Notes: generated from the letters alone by a model not told the origin. Positions 1-10,699 are shown, numbered from the stretch's first letter. The stretch is DNA of 64,000 nucleotides from Pseudoips prasinana (GCA_951640165.1 OX621265.1:11979001-12043000); one strand, 5' to 3'. Translations and numbers: made by a program.

Positions 1-180
1 ATTTATTCTCTCGCCACAATATTTGCAATAAATAATAAATTATTCTACTTATACATTGTATATGGTGTATTAGCTATAGGGAACAATTCTAAACTGTGGA
101 AGACTGGTGCCTACACTAGACTTAAGTCCTGTATTGCAGGACACCTAGTCTCCACCCTTTATGAAGAGATACATTTACTA

Positions 181-840
181 CTAGCTGTGCCCCGCGGTTT
201 TACATACATACATACATACATAGACTCACGCCTGTCTCCCAGAGGGGTAGGCAGAGACAACGGACTTCCATTTGTCACGATCCTTGCACACCTCTTTTGC
301 CTCGATTACTGTCATTATATTCTTCATACATGCTCGCCGGTTTAGGGTACTTCTGACCTGCCCTTTCTTGAGAACATCTCCAATTTGGTCAGAGAATGTT
401 CGACGTGGTCTTCCCCTTCCGGTTGTCCCATTCACACAGGCCAGGTATACTTCTTTTGTCAATCTTCTTTCATTCATCCTTTCTAAATGACCAAACCATC
501 TCAGCATACCTTTTTCAATCTTTGTGACTGACTTTCTTTCAATCGCGGTTTTACCCGCGTCAAATTTTATAAATTATCACAGCTCCTCCCCCGTAGGTGA
601 TAGCGTGATAAAATGTAGCCTTTATGTTGACCCGACCTCTTAGTAACATTCATGCAAAATTTGAAGTAAATCCATACAGTACTTTTTGAGTTTAGCCCAG
701 ACATACATACAGACAAACAGACACACAGACAAAAATTCTAAAAACAATATTTTTGGCTTTTCGAACGATTGTAGATCACCCAAGTATCCTTTAAAAAAAA
801 TATTCTATGTACAGTTTTGAGTTTCCAACGATTTTATTAT
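181..840 (-). mobile_element. Non-autonomous Helitron (CTAG-ended), interrupted by two elements
   Basis: On the minus strand the 3' end is CTAG at 181-184 preceded by the GC hairpin GCCCCGCGG...CCGCG. The body (from 540) matches the other copies: the TTTATAAATTATCACAGCTCC block and the TACAGTTTTGAGTTTCCAACG block near 810-830. It is split by a LINE tail (204-538) and its 5' end by a mariner (842-2164); about 10 nt of it resume after 2165. It has no coding capacity; such copies depend on Rep/helicase from autonomous Helitrons. Confidence 0.8.
204..538 (-). mobile_element. LINE 3'-end fragment inserted in the Helitron
   Basis: The minus strand encodes a LINE ORF2 C-terminus in one frame ([20 protein letters not shown], then a GRGRPRR motif and [11 protein letters not shown] before a stop), followed by an ACAT-repeat tail (204-222). 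It is flanked by an 11-bp direct repeat cgcggttttac, one copy just left of 204 and one near 545. That is expected of target-primed reverse transcription. Shorter relatives are at 10032-10155, 10460-10545 and 24760-24835. Confidence 0.7.
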
Positions 841-841
841 A

Positions 842-2164
842 CATTCAGTGAAAAAAGTATCGGGAATGGATGATTTGTTTATGGTTCCAAATTCAAATTT
901 TTGTTTTTTTCTTGTTGTTGTTAGATTGGCACAACTGTTTTCCATTTTGGCGCGGAGATCGAGTTGCATCTGTTATTTATATTAAATACAGTGCTGGTTT
1001 TAGTAATATCATATATAGTGTGTATTGCGAATTTCATAATGGACAAAAATATCGAACAAAGAGTTTGTCTTAAATTTTGCATCGCTAATGGAAGTTCGTG
1101 TTCAGAGTCACTGAAAATGTTACAAAAGGCTTACGGTGTATCGACTTTATCAAAAACTCGTGCTTATGAGTGGTTCAAAGCGTTCAAAAGAGGTCGAGAT
1201 GAGATGAAAGATTTGCCTCGCTCTGGTAGGCCATCAACGTCTGCAACTGAAGTTAACATCGCAAAAGTGAAAGAAATAGTGACTGAAAATCCTCATTCAA
1301 CTCTGAGAGAGATAACCGCCGAACTTTCTGTATCTCACGAGTCGATTCGTACCATTTTAACTAATCATTTGGGTATGAAACATGTTGCCGCTCGGCTAGT
1401 CCCAAAAGATCTGAATTTTCTCCAAAAACTCAATCGCATGAAAGTCGCTGTGGACATGGTAGAACGACTCAATTACGACCCAACATACATGAAACGCATT
1501 GTTACTGGTGACGAGACGTGGGTTTACGAGTTTGACAAGCAAACTAGTCAACAAGCTTCGGAGTGGCGCCTTCCAACTGAACTGAAACCGAAAAAACCAC
1601 GCCAAAGTCGATCAAAAGTCAAAGTCATGTTGACTGTTTTCTTCGACTATCGCGGTGTTGTGCACTCTGAATTCTTACCGGAAGATCGAACGGTAAATTA
1701 AGAATATTATTTGAGCGTTATGCGGCGTTTAAAAGAGCAAATTCGACGAAAAAGGCCAGATTTGTGGAAAGAAAATTCTTGGATTTTGCACCACGATAAT
1801 GCGCCATCGCACAAGGCCATCAATGTGAACGAATTTTTGACCAAACACTCAACAAATACCATCCAGCAACCACCATATTCACCAGATATGGCTCCAGATG
1901 ACTTCTTTCTTTTTCCTAAACTCAAATTACCAATTCGTGGTACCCGTTTTCAATCGGTAGAAGACATAAAGGAGAATTCGCGGCGAGAACTGAACTCAAT
2001 TCCGAAAGCAGCGTTTAAAAAATGTTTTGATGAATGGATTATTCGTTAGCGTAAGTGTATCGTTTCTGAAGGAGCATACTTTGAAGGTGATAAAATAAAT
2101 TTGGATGTATAACAAACATTTTGTATATTATTGATCTTTTCCCGGTACTTTCTTGACAGAGTAG
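842..2164 (+). mobile_element. mariner element (DD34D), nearly intact
   Basis: Imperfect inverted repeats of about 30 bp (left starts cattcagtgaaaaaag; right, reversed, ctactctgtcaagaaag) are flanked by the TA duplication at 840-841 and 2165-2166. The flanks rejoin into the 5' end of a Helitron whose other copies keep the empty TA site, so the borders are certain. Length 1323 bp, typical of mariner. One transposase gene fills it. Confidence 0.9.
1039..2049 (+). pseudogene. mariner transposase, one in-frame stop
   Basis: The frame starts at ATG 1039 (MDKNIEQRVC) and runs to TAG 2047-2049, with one TAA at 1699-1701 where relatives have a sense codon. Order: N-terminal helix-turn-helix DNA-binding region with WFKAFKRGR and the linker GRPSTS, then the DDE domain with first Asp in VTGDETWVYEFD, second in HHDNAPSHK and third in YSPDMAPDDFFLF, 34 residues after the second (DD34D). 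All catalytic acids are present. Without the stop the length would be about 336 aa, normal for the family. Subfamily not assigned. It cuts and pastes at TA. Confidence 0.9.
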
Positions 2165-2199
2165 TATGTATTGATAAGGCTTTAAATAACCAAACGAAA

Positions 2200-2360
2200 C
2201 TCAAAATCATACAATCCAAAGTGTGCTGTGTGCACATATCAACAAATATCTGTGCTGGATGGGAATAGAACCCACGACCTGCAGCGTGAAAGGCAAGTAT
2301 TTACCAACCACGCCAACCATAGTACAAGCTCTGCTTAGTTTGGAATCAGATGGCCGTGTA
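2200..2360 (-). mobile_element. tRNA-derived SINE fragment, antisense
   Basis: Antisense copy of the SINE whose head reads GGTTCGATTCCCACCCA; here gggaatagaacccacgacctgcagcgtgaaaggc is the diverged head. The 3' part (gtacaagctctgcttagtttggaatcagatgg) follows in plus orientation, so the copy is rearranged. Confidence 0.5.
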
Positions 2361-2476
2361 AAAAAATTGTTTATAGGTACATGTAGGTTTTTTGATCTGC
2401 AGTTCGTATCAAATCATAAACTTACAATTAACACTTCACACATGATGATGATTATTAGTTACCCAGTTAGCTTACC

Positions 2477-2765
2477 TCTATACATATAATAAAAGTCGTA
2501 GGAAATTCAAAACTGTACAATGTATATTTTTTAACGGATACTTAGGGCGTGATCTACAATCGATATCGATTCAAAAAATATAGCTTTTTGAATTTTTGTC
2601 TGTTTGTCTGATCCGGGCTAAACTCAAAAAGTACTGCATGGATTTACTTAAAATTATGCATGAATATTACTAAGAGGTCGGGTCAACATATAGGCTACAT
2701 TTTATCACGCTATCACCTACGGGGGAGAAGCTGTGATAATTTATAAAACCACGGGGCACAGCTAG
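2477..2765 (+). mobile_element. Non-autonomous Helitron copy
   Basis: Starts TCTATACATATAATAAAA and ends CACGGGGCACAGCTAG with the GC-rich terminal hairpin region. Matches copies at 15593, 63470 and 181 (antisense) along its length. No open frame. Confidence 0.8.
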
Positions 2766-2811
2766 CTTAAGTTATTGTCAAAGTGATTATTAAGTAATAC
2801 TTTAATTGTAC

Positions 2812-2955
2812 AGGCCAGTTGGTGTGGTTTGAAAATGCTAGTATTTCACGCCGCAGGTCGTGGATTCGATTCCCACCCAGCTCAGATATTTGTGTGCATG
2901 AACATGTCTGTTTGTCCTGAGTGTGGGTGTCATTTTTTATAAGTATGTATTTACG
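2812..2955 (+). mobile_element. tRNA-derived SINE (family 1)
   Basis: The head contains a box-B-like GATTCGATTCCCACCCA and the conserved body ATTTGTGTGCATGAACATG...TTGTCCTGAG. Other copies: 19836-20400, 32085-32335 (antisense), 62295-62400. Transcribed by RNA polymerase III if active. Confidence 0.7.
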
Positions 2956-2993
2956 AAAGAAAAGTAGTATATCAAGTATCTGGTTTCCATAGT

Positions 2994-3129
2994 ACAGACG
3001 CCAGCACATCACGCTACTCCAATCTGTCAAAGTTTCCCAATTGAAAGTGAACCTTATTGTGATAAAGTTGAAAATCTATAAAATAAATTTGACAGAATTG
3101 GGGTAGCTGGATGTGCTGGCGTCTGTACC
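2994..3129. repeat. Short palindromic MITE (CAGACGCCAGCACATC family), copy 1
   Basis: About 136 bp with long terminal inverted repeats, cagacgccagcacatc...gatgtgctggcgtctg, and an AT-rich centre. Three more copies are in the window (8770, 52753, 62035). No coding capacity. Confidence 0.75.
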
Positions 3130-3870
3130 TACAAGCTCTGCTCAGTATAATGCTTAGTGTAATGGCCGAGTTTGGATAATGTCCTAGGATATTATTATTA
3201 TATTGTTCGTCATTAAACGAAATATGAGGAAAAATTAATAAAGGCAATAAGAGGCGTGAAATAATAAAACGTAATGGGAATTTTAGAGAACTGTAGGCAT
3301 GTAAACGATTCACTGATTTGGCATACATTTAGTTTGCAAACAATTTATAAAGTTGTTGAAATATTATAAATTTTTAATCGTAAACAACATAACGACGGGA
3401 GTCCCACTATTGGCTTGATCTTTTCTTACAGGCCGGCAACGCACTTGTATGTTGACAAAACTGTATGAAATTAGTTTTAGTAATGATTACATTCTGGTAT
3501 TAATTATTATTTGTCATATTATTATAATATGTAGTAATATAATGATATGTAATAAAATTTGACTTTTAATTATATGACCAAAGATGTTTATTAGGGACTG
3601 AATTATTATAATTATTTATAATAAATGATAGTAAATGGATGTATTTTTAGAAACTAAATTGTATTGATGTATAATGCTCATTGCTAAACATAAATTGTAA
3701 ATTAAAATGTATAAAATATTGCACACCTCATTGGTATGTTACAGAGATCCTTAATATAAGATACAATAGAAAATCTTTCCTACCTGTAAAAAGCAATATA
3801 TAAATTTGAATTTGAAATTGAAATTTGAATTTATTTCACGATAGGGAGATATGCGAGACAATCACATCAC
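3130..3870. repeat. AT-rich dispersed repeat, no gene
   Basis: No supported reading frame. The part 3525-3765 recurs inverted at 24045-24290 (shared landmarks: gaccaaagatgtttatta, cattggtatgttacagagatcc). It ends in AAATTTGAATTT-like simple sequence, so it is probably the 3' untranslated tail of a LINE. Confidence 0.5.
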
Positions 3871-4052
3871 ACTAATATTATAAAGGCAAAAGTTTGTGAG
3901 TATGTAAGTGTGTATGTATGTTACTTCATTACGGCTAAACGGCTGGAGCTATTTTAATAAGATTTGGTATGGAGTTAGCTGATACCCTGGTTTTAACGCA
4001 TAGGCTATAACTTATAAAGTTTAAAGAGGGTAAAGCCGCGGGGCACAGCTAG
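3868..4052 (+). mobile_element. Diverged non-autonomous Helitron copy
   Basis: Ends GCCGCGGGGCACAGCTAG like the others. The body is different (GCTAAACGGCTGGAGC...TTTGGTATGGAG) and matches a second subfamily related to the antisense copy at 60121. Confidence 0.6.
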
Positions 4053-4480
4053 TGTGTAACTCAGATATAAGTTTTAATTTCTTCAACTATAGATCCCCAC
4101 CCAGGACAGATTTATGTGTGAGGAGTATGATTAGTTGTTCTATGTCTTGGCTGTAATTTATCTACCTCTATAGCCAGCTGCGCCTCGCTGTTTTTCTCGC
4201 ATTAACATTTTTCTTACAGAGTTTCATCAAAATGTGTTCAGTAGTTTACTCCTGAAAGAAACATATATATATCCAAACTCACAAACTTTCACATTTATAA
4301 TATTATATTACATTTATTTATCTTGTAATTTTCTATGTGAGAGGAGAAAATAAAGCTATTATTATTATTATTTTTTAATTTTAATAGTTGTCTGGTTACC
4401 ATGGTGTCGGCTCTGCCATTGTTTGGGATCAGATGGCAGTGTGTTATAATATATATTCCAAGATATTTATTTATTTATAC

Positions 4481-4650
4481 CCGCGTTAAACTTTATAAAT
4501 TATCACAGCTCCTCCCGCGTAGGTGACCCGACCTTAAGAAGTCTATTCTAAGATAATATTCATGCAAAATTTGAAGTAAATCCATGCAGTACTTTTTTAG
4601 TTTAGTCCGGACATACATACAGACCAACAGACAAATATTAAAAAAAAACT
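4481..4650 (-). mobile_element. Truncated Helitron copy
   Basis: Contains the antisense block cccgcgttaaactttataaa and the conserved tttgaagtaaatccatgcag, but lacks the CTAG terminus. No gene. Confidence 0.55.
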
Positions 4651-4667
4651 TGTGTGTACTTATGTAC

Positions 4668-4935
4668 ACGCGTTAGAAGTTATACTTCTTAATATACAAC
4701 TTGAACATAGTTATCAATTTTCATACCACCTAGAACTAACGTCATGCTGTTATTTTTACGATGCGCGCGCACGATGCGCGCGCATCGTAAAAATTCACTC
4801 TCATACATTTTCATACCACCTATAACTAACTTCATGCTGTTAAATTTATTGGTGTCGGGGTGCGCGCGCATCGTAAAAATTCACTCTTCATCATTTTTCT
4901 CCATCGCGCCAAAAGAAGTATAACTTCAAAAACTA
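4668..4935. repeat. MITE-like inverted repeat with GCGCGC palindromes
   Basis: Ends resemble each other inverted (gaagttatacttctt at 4677 and agaagtataacttc at 4915). The inside holds two direct copies of a block ending gcgcgcatcgtaaaaattcactc plus a perfect gatgcgcgcgcacgatgcgcgcgcatc cluster around 4759-4790. Non-coding. Confidence 0.5.
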
Positions 4936-5403
4936 TATTTTTGGCTTCAATATCTATTGTAGATTTTTTAATCAAAATACACAAATATTCTTAAATCTAT
5001 CTAAATATTACAGTGTAATATAAACCAATACTGGTTTTTCCCTACACTGGAATGTACCGTCGTACTCCCATTACACATTTAGAATTAAAAATACAAATTA
5101 AAGGTAGTTAAACAAAAGCGCTCGTTTACCGCATCTCGATTCTGCACCAGCGACGCACCTGTAGATTACCGTGAGGCACGAATAGCATAGTTAGTATACA
5201 CACGGGTGCATATTGCGACGAGTATTTCAATTACTTTTCATTGATTCATTCTCTTTTTTTGTTTTATTTATATATGTTTTGACTTTCCTACGATTTTACT
5301 ATATGTATAGATAATCTACTAAACCTCGCATATGTAGGGGGAAATAACAAGTTAAGGAAAATGTTAAAATCCGTAAACGAGTCTGTTACTGAATTCGGAG
5401 TGA

Positions 5404-6041
5404 GATCGATTTTAAATTTAACCCGCCGCGCCGTACACGCCAAATTTTAGAGGAATATGGGAAGCTGGAGTCAGATCGGCAAAATTTCATTTAAAGCGCA
5501 TCGCTGTCAATGCCAATCTTACTTTTGAGAAACTGGCAACCCTATTTTCTCAAATTGAGGCAGTACTGAACTCGCGTCCATTAACAGCTATGTCGTCAGA
5601 TCCATCAGATTTTAATCCGTTAACACCCAGGCACTTCCTTATCGGGCGTCCGTTATCTTCATTAGCATCCCCTACTACCGAGAAAATTTCCATCTACAGC
5701 AGTTGGAACGAATTAAACAGCATTTTTGGACCAGATGGTCCCACGAGTTTCTTTCCGATCTTCAACAACGGGTTAAATGGCGAATATCCAAGACTGAACC
5801 TGTCCATATCGGAGATATGTTTGTAGTAAGAGACGACCAGTTGCCGCCAATGAAGTGGATCCTAGGACGTATAGAAAGGCTTTACACTGGAACAGATGGT
5901 CACTGCAGAGTTGTTGGTATAGCAACATCTAAAGGAACAATCCGAAGAGCACTATCCAAGGTCTGCGTACTTCCAGTTCACGAAATTAAGCAACTTGAAA
6001 GCACAGCTTCCAAGGGAGCGAAGGATGTTAAGGATCCTTAA
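5404..6041 (+). pseudogene. BEL/Pao retrotransposon pol fragment (integrase C-terminus)
   Basis: The translation shows IDFKFNPP, then GIWEAGVRSAKFHLKR, AVLNSRPLT, LTPRHFLIGRPL, then HFWTRWSHEFLSDLQQR and a C-terminal module GRIERLYTGTDGHCRVV...SKGTIRRALSKVCVLP. These are hallmarks of the integrase end of BEL/Pao elements, which inserts reverse-transcribed copies. Frameshifts occur near 5440 and 5695. No gag, protease, reverse transcriptase or LTR is near, so it is a relic. Confidence 0.85.
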
Positions 6042-6275
6042 CGCATGCGGGCCACCGCGGGGACTGAAGACACGAGGGGCGCCTGGGCCCACGCATCTCA
6101 ACCCCGCGACCGCCTGCCGGAAACGCACACTGCACAGCACAATACGCGCCCGTACAACGTTAATAACTACTGTAAATAAACTACTGCAACTATCTTCGGT
6201 CACGAAAGACATAACTCAAACACGTCGAACCAGGTTTTCATTTCATGCCCTACCAAACAGTTCCCAAAGTGATAA

Positions 6276-6931
6276 CAGTGATGACTTACGGTACAGAGAC
6301 GTGGTCGCTCACTTTGGGCCTCATTAGAAGGCTCAGGGACACCCAAAGAGCAATGGAGAGGGCTATGCTTGGGGTTTCCTTGCGAGATCGAATCAGGGGC
6401 TCTACCGACTAACTCACCGAACATCGATTTCTTAAATGGCGTTCAAATATATTAAGGTTAAAAATGACTTAATTAATCGTTAAATCGGCTTCCATGAGCA
6501 CATGTGACGTCACAAATAATCTGGAATCGATTGTCAATGTTGAAGCCGATTTAACTATTGATTAAGTCATTTTTAACCTTTATTTATTTGAACGCCATTT
6601 AATAAATCGATGTTCGGTGACTTAGCCGGTAGAGCCCCTGAAATATCGAAATCCGCAGGCAAACCAAGGTCACCGATATAGCCCGATGAATTGCAAAGCT
6701 GAAGTGACAGTGGGCGGGGCACATACCACGTAGACCCGACGGCCGTCGGGGCAGAAAGATTCTCGAGTGGCGACCACGAATACCAGGTCCCCTGCAAGGT
6801 GGACCGATGATCTTGTGCGGTTCACTGGAAACTGCTGGATGCGAATAGCGCAAGACCGGCAATTGTGGAGATATTTGGGGGAGGCCTTTGTCCAGCAGTG
6901 GACGTTTTTAGGCTGATATGATGATGATGAT
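6276..6931 (+). pseudogene. RTE-like LINE ORF C-terminus, split by a MITE
   Basis: Two parts, 6276-6393 and 6641-6931, together give the end of a LINE ORF: RRLRDTQRAMERA..., ...CWMRIAQDRQLW-like residues and VQQWTF before a stop, then a GATGATGATGA tail. The second part matches 53650-53905 and both parts match the unsplit copy at 62466-62745. The 247-bp MITE between them is described separately. Confidence 0.7.
6394..6640. repeat. MITE with about 110-bp terminal inverted repeats (CAGGGGCTCTACCG family)
   Basis: The left arm begins CAGGGGCTCTACCGACTAA; the right arm ends TTAGCCGGTAGAGCCCCTG. Arms include the ATTTAAATGGCGTTCAAAT-like and GGTTAAAAATGACTTAAT blocks. The flanking LINE sequence is uninterrupted at 62556, so both borders are visible. 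Related copies: 8387-8500 (partial), 26925-27060 (right half), 39264-39483. The CAGGG terminus would fit a hAT-type source, but no clean 8-bp duplication is seen. Confidence 0.8.
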
Positions 6932-6932
6932 G

Positions 6933-7140
6933 AATAATGTCCTCCCGACCGAATTTCGGCCACGGCGGCCAGTCTCAATGAAGGCTAGCCAACTGCGCAG
7001 GACATATTATAGTGCAAAAGCGTGTGTGTGCAAAAACGGGGCCCCTGGCTATTCCATCACTGTCATGATCCGAGAGGACGATAAGAGACACGACCTGAAA
7101 GAGGTCAGACACAGGACCGACAGCTTTACGTGCTCTCCTA
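6933..7140 (-). mobile_element. SINE (family 3), partial
   Basis: Shares aatgtcctcccgaccgaatttcggcc and the CTGACCTC...ACGACC body with copies at 33958-34326, 60605-60865 and 60905-61020. The tRNA-like head is missing here. It lies directly after the RTE-like tail. Confidence 0.6.
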
Positions 7141-8080
7141 TGATGGTGATGATGATGAATCTACTAATTAATAAGAATAGTCCTCCATATAGGTACTTCC
7201 AAACAAATTAAAGAGAGAGTCTCGTATTAGATAGATTTTGTTTTATGTAGATTACTTTGTCGTGTGCGTTTACCAAGTACCAAAATATATTTAATAAAAT
7301 AATTAAAACGACCGTAATCCTACTAATATTACAAACGCGAAAGTTTCTAAGTATGGATGGATGTATGTTACTCTTTCACGTCAAAATGGATTTTAATGAA
7401 ACTTTACAATAATATAGCATATACATCAGAATGACACATAGGCTACAATTTATAAAGATATTGTGTGAATTATCCAAAATATGACGATAAGTGTCAAGTA
7501 AGTAGGAAAAATCTACCATCTGCGAGCATCCGGCGTGCACTGCCAAAACCGCTAGAGGTACACATCCTACTAATATTATAAATGTGAAAGTTTGTGAGTA
7601 CGATGTACGAGTGAGATGTATGAATGTATGGTTTGTTACTCTTTTACGCCAGACTCTATTAAGTGTGTGTCCACACTGCGACCTCAGTGTTATGAACAAT
7701 TTCTCCTCAGGTCTAATACTTTTGCGAAAGTTAGTATCTTCTTTGGTGATATTTTGTGATATTTTACTTAGTATTTAGTCAAATGTTGACACGGGCATTC
7801 GAGTGTACTCAAAGAATTTTCTAGGGTATAATCTCAATACTTCATATAAGTTAAAAAATTCACCAGTTATTCCTCTGTTTTTATTTATTTCGTGCACACC
7901 ATCTCTAGTGTTAAACATCTCCCATCTCAGGATCGGACTGTCTAGTAAAAATAGCAAATCCTCGTCCATAGTTTGTAACACCTGATATACGTCGAATAGC
8001 TACAAGAGCTCGCGCGTCACTGTGGCCACCGCACGCCCCCGCTCACCGCGCCCCCCTAGGCTCCAGTCACCGCGCATTCA

Positions 8081-8320
8081 GGCTGAGATCTATAGAGCGT
8101 ACTTAGACTTTGCTCAAACTTTACTTACGTAAAACTTTGCTAAATGTATGCTAAGCTTATACTTTGATTTGGTATTTATAGACCTTTTGAAGTTAAGATT
8201 ATGCTTAGCATAAGCTAAGACAGACAAAGTCAAAACACCAATTGTAATTTCGTTGCATGCATTAACTTCTGTCTAAGTAAAGTCTGAGCAAAGTCTAAGG
8301 ACGCTCTATAGATCTCAGCC
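8081..8320. repeat. MITE (GGCTGAGATCTATAGAG family), copy 1
   Basis: 240 bp with terminal inverted repeats ggctgagatctatagagcgt / acgctctatagatctcagcc, continuing into a ACTTTGCTCA subterminal match. A second copy is at 32554-32785. AT-rich centre, no coding capacity. Confidence 0.8.
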
Positions 8321-8525
8321 TAAGTGTGGACGCACACTAACGCGGGTGAAACCGCGGGGCATAGCTGAAGCTGAAGTATCCGACCAGGGGGGCTACCGCC
8401 TAATTCTCCGATCATCGTGATCGTGATCAGCGTTTAGACAGATGAAGGTTAAAAATTACTATATCATTCGTTCAATCGGCTTCAACGTTGAACATCAAGG
8501 AGGCGCTCACAGATTGATACTCCCA

Positions 8526-8760
8526 ACGGTCCGTAAGTGATCAGCGAGGTTAAACAACAAGGCTCGTGGTCAGTCCATAGATGGGTGACCGCCAAAGTGG
8601 TTTAATATCTGAGCGTCTCCGTGCTTCGGAGAGCACGTTAAACTGTCGGTCCCGGTTGTAGTCATAAGACAACAGTCGTAAAGCCATGTCAGAGGCCTAC
8701 TGAGCGGCTTGAACAACTCTGCCACTAGGGTAACCACTTCCCATACGATAAGTAAGTAAT
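8526..8760 (+). mobile_element. 5S-rRNA-derived SINE, copy 1
   Basis: The head reads GATCAGCGAGGTTAAACAAC...GTCAGTCCATAGATGGGTGACCGCC, closely matching the internal control region of 5S rRNA (GAAGTTAAGCAAC...GGATGGGTGACCGCC). The body TGCTTCGGAGAGCACGTTAA...CCCGGTTGTAGTCAT is shared with copies at 10700 (antisense), 33527, 54060 and 61640. A polymerase III element moved by a LINE; not a functional 5S gene. Confidence 0.8.
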
Positions 8761-8769
8761 TGCGAAATC

Positions 8770-8908
8770 CAGACGCCAGCACATCAAGCTACCTCAATCT
8801 GTCAAATTTTCCCAATTGAAAGTGAACCTTATGCTTATATGATAAAGTTGAAAATGTATAAAAGAAATTTGGCAGATTGGGGTAGCTGGATGTGCTGGCG
8901 TCTGTACG
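8770..8908. repeat. Short palindromic MITE (CAGACGCCAGCACATC family), copy 2
   Basis: Ends ccagacgccagcacatc and gatgtgctggcgtctg, interior with the gaaagtgaaccttat block. About 140 bp. Confidence 0.75.
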
Positions 8909-9071
8909 TACACGGCTGTTTGGACTCAACTTCATCAACACCGGAGCTATCGTATTTTAAACTACATGTTGATTTTTAAAACAAAAATATTTTCATTGAA
9001 AGAAAAATCAATATCAAAAACAATAAACCGTTATAACCGTATTGCTTAAACGGAATGTTCGTAATTATTTG

Positions 9072-9700
9072 ACGGTCACCGTAGCCTAGTTGATAGTGCT
9101 CCTGCCTACGAAGCTGGTGGTCCTGGGTTCGAATCCCGGTAAGTGCAAATATTTGTGTGATGAGCACGAATATTTGTTACTGAGTCATGGATGTTTTCTA
9201 TGTATTTAAGTATTTATTTTTATTTATTTATTTATTTAAAACTTTAGCACAAATAATATTGTACTTAGGCGGACTTAATGCCATAGGCATTATCTACGAC
9301 TGTAATACTGTATTTCGAAGTTCAAAATAGCGATGAACAGTAGCCCTAAAGTACTGAAACGCGACTCACGTTAGTGCGAAAGTGCGCCACATCGATTCAC
9401 ACATTGTCGAATGTATTCGACAATGTGTGAATCGATGTGGCGCACTAACGTGCATCGCGGTGGAAAATTCATCGCTATTTTGAACTTCGAAATACAGTAT
9501 TACAGTGATTATCTACCAGTCAACCTTTGGGTGGTGCAGAAATACTAAGGTAGGTGCACTAAAATTGTCATCCATATAAGTATGTATATCGTCGCCTGGT
9601 ACCCATAGCACAAGCTTTGCTTAGTTTGAGGTTAGGATGATCTGTGTGACATTGTCCCTAGATATTATTATGTCCCTAGATATTATAATAATATAATATT
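9072..9700 (+). mobile_element. tRNA-derived SINE (family 2), interrupted
   Basis: Head CACCGTAGCCTAGTTGATAG (box A) and GGTTCGAATCCCGG (box B), body ATTTGTGTGATGAGCACGAATATTTG. The 3' part resumes at 9578 (tataagtatgtatatcgtcg). The gap holds AT-rich DNA and the MITE at 9299. Other copies: 29504, and antisense at 13943 and 54515. Confidence 0.75.
9299..9508. repeat. MITE with a perfect 32-bp internal hairpin
   Basis: Terminal repeats actgtaatactgtatttcg / cgaaatacagtattacagt. Internally 9381-9412 and 9415-9446 are perfect inverted copies (agtgcgccacatcgattcac...) with a 2-nt loop. Non-coding. Confidence 0.8.
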
Positions 9701-10031
9701 ATAATTAATTATAAGTATGGTACAGTAGTACCTTTTAGGAAATTTGTTGTGTACACCCGCACTACCCCATCTCTGTAACTCCTCTATTCTTTCACTACCT
9801 AGGTTGCCTGGAAGAGATCACACCTTGTGATAAGGCCGCCATTTGTACTGTATTAATTTGCATATGTCGTCAGTTTGTATTGTTTCTTGAGGTGTACAAT
9901 AAAGAGTTTTATCTATCTATCTATCTATATTTCATCACTAGGCTTAGTTTCCGGACTGTCCATATTTATACTGTGATATGTATGGCAACCAGTCAATAGT
10001 TGTCTGTACACATCACATTACTGATAAACAT

Positions 10032-10155
10032 ACATGTATATTTCTGTGTGCAAAGATCGGGACAAATGGAAATCCGTTGTCTCTGCCTACCCCTCTGGGA
10101 GACAGGCGTGAGTCTATGTAAGTATGTACAATGTATGTATATTTTTCGGTTGCCA
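10032..10155 (+). mobile_element. LINE tail with 25-bp target duplication
   Basis: Contains the same ORF end as 204-538 (KDRDKW-like codons and the tctgggagacaggcgtgagt block) and an ATGTATGTAT tail. Flanks 10007-10031 and 10156-10180 are identical 25-bp direct repeats (tacacatcacattactgata...). A severely 5'-truncated insertion. Confidence 0.75.
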
Positions 10156-10192
10156 TACACATCACATTACTGATAAACATTCGAAAATATGT

Positions 10193-10452
10193 AGTAAAAA
10201 TATAGCTAAAATTTAAAATTTTGATAATTAAACCTACACATGATCCTTGACAATAACTTAATTTAAGTTAGTTAAATACCGTTACTGTTATAAAATAAAT
10301 CTTATTGTAAATTATTTCCTACAATCCGTGTACCTAAATATCTATATGTACCTAGAAATAATTATAAATTAATTATATTACTACGAATATGTTCTGACTA
10401 TTTACAAGCGCTTTTTTAAAGTCTACGTGAATAAAAACCTTTTTTATTTATT
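10193..10452 (+). repeat. Dispersed repeat R, copy 1 (LINE-tail-like)
   Basis: Starts AATATGTAGTAAAA and ends TTTAAAGTCTACGTGAATAA followed by AACC(T)n. Copies in the window: 13277-13540, 14955-15300, 16660-16778 plus 19594-19700 (split, antisense), 23436-23770, 59438-59600 (antisense), and a head-only piece at 52393-52495. It looks like a LINE 3' untranslated region. No frame. Confidence 0.65.
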
Positions 10453-10699
10453 TATTTACATACATGTATATTTCTGGGTGCAAAGATCGTGACAAATGGA
10501 AATCCGTTGTCTCTATGCAAGTATGTACAATGTATGTATATTTTGCAATACTTACATGTTCTAGATAGATTAAAACGAAGACAAACGAACAGATAGATTG
10601 GTCCTGGGTCGGGATCGAACCAACAATCTCTAACTGTAATAGATAGTTTTAGGTTTTCTTAAGTTGGTCAATGACAAATAGGCCTTTATTTTACTTTAG

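Noticed and set aside
6670..6978. Overlapping minus-strand frames of about 75-100 codons
   Set aside because: Antisense shadows of the RTE-like LINE end on the plus strand.
8526..8600. 5S rRNA gene
   Set aside because: Only the internal region matches, in several copies each fused to the same unrelated body.
9072..9140. tRNA gene in SINE family 2
   Set aside because: The same head with the same body occurs four times, so it is a SINE.
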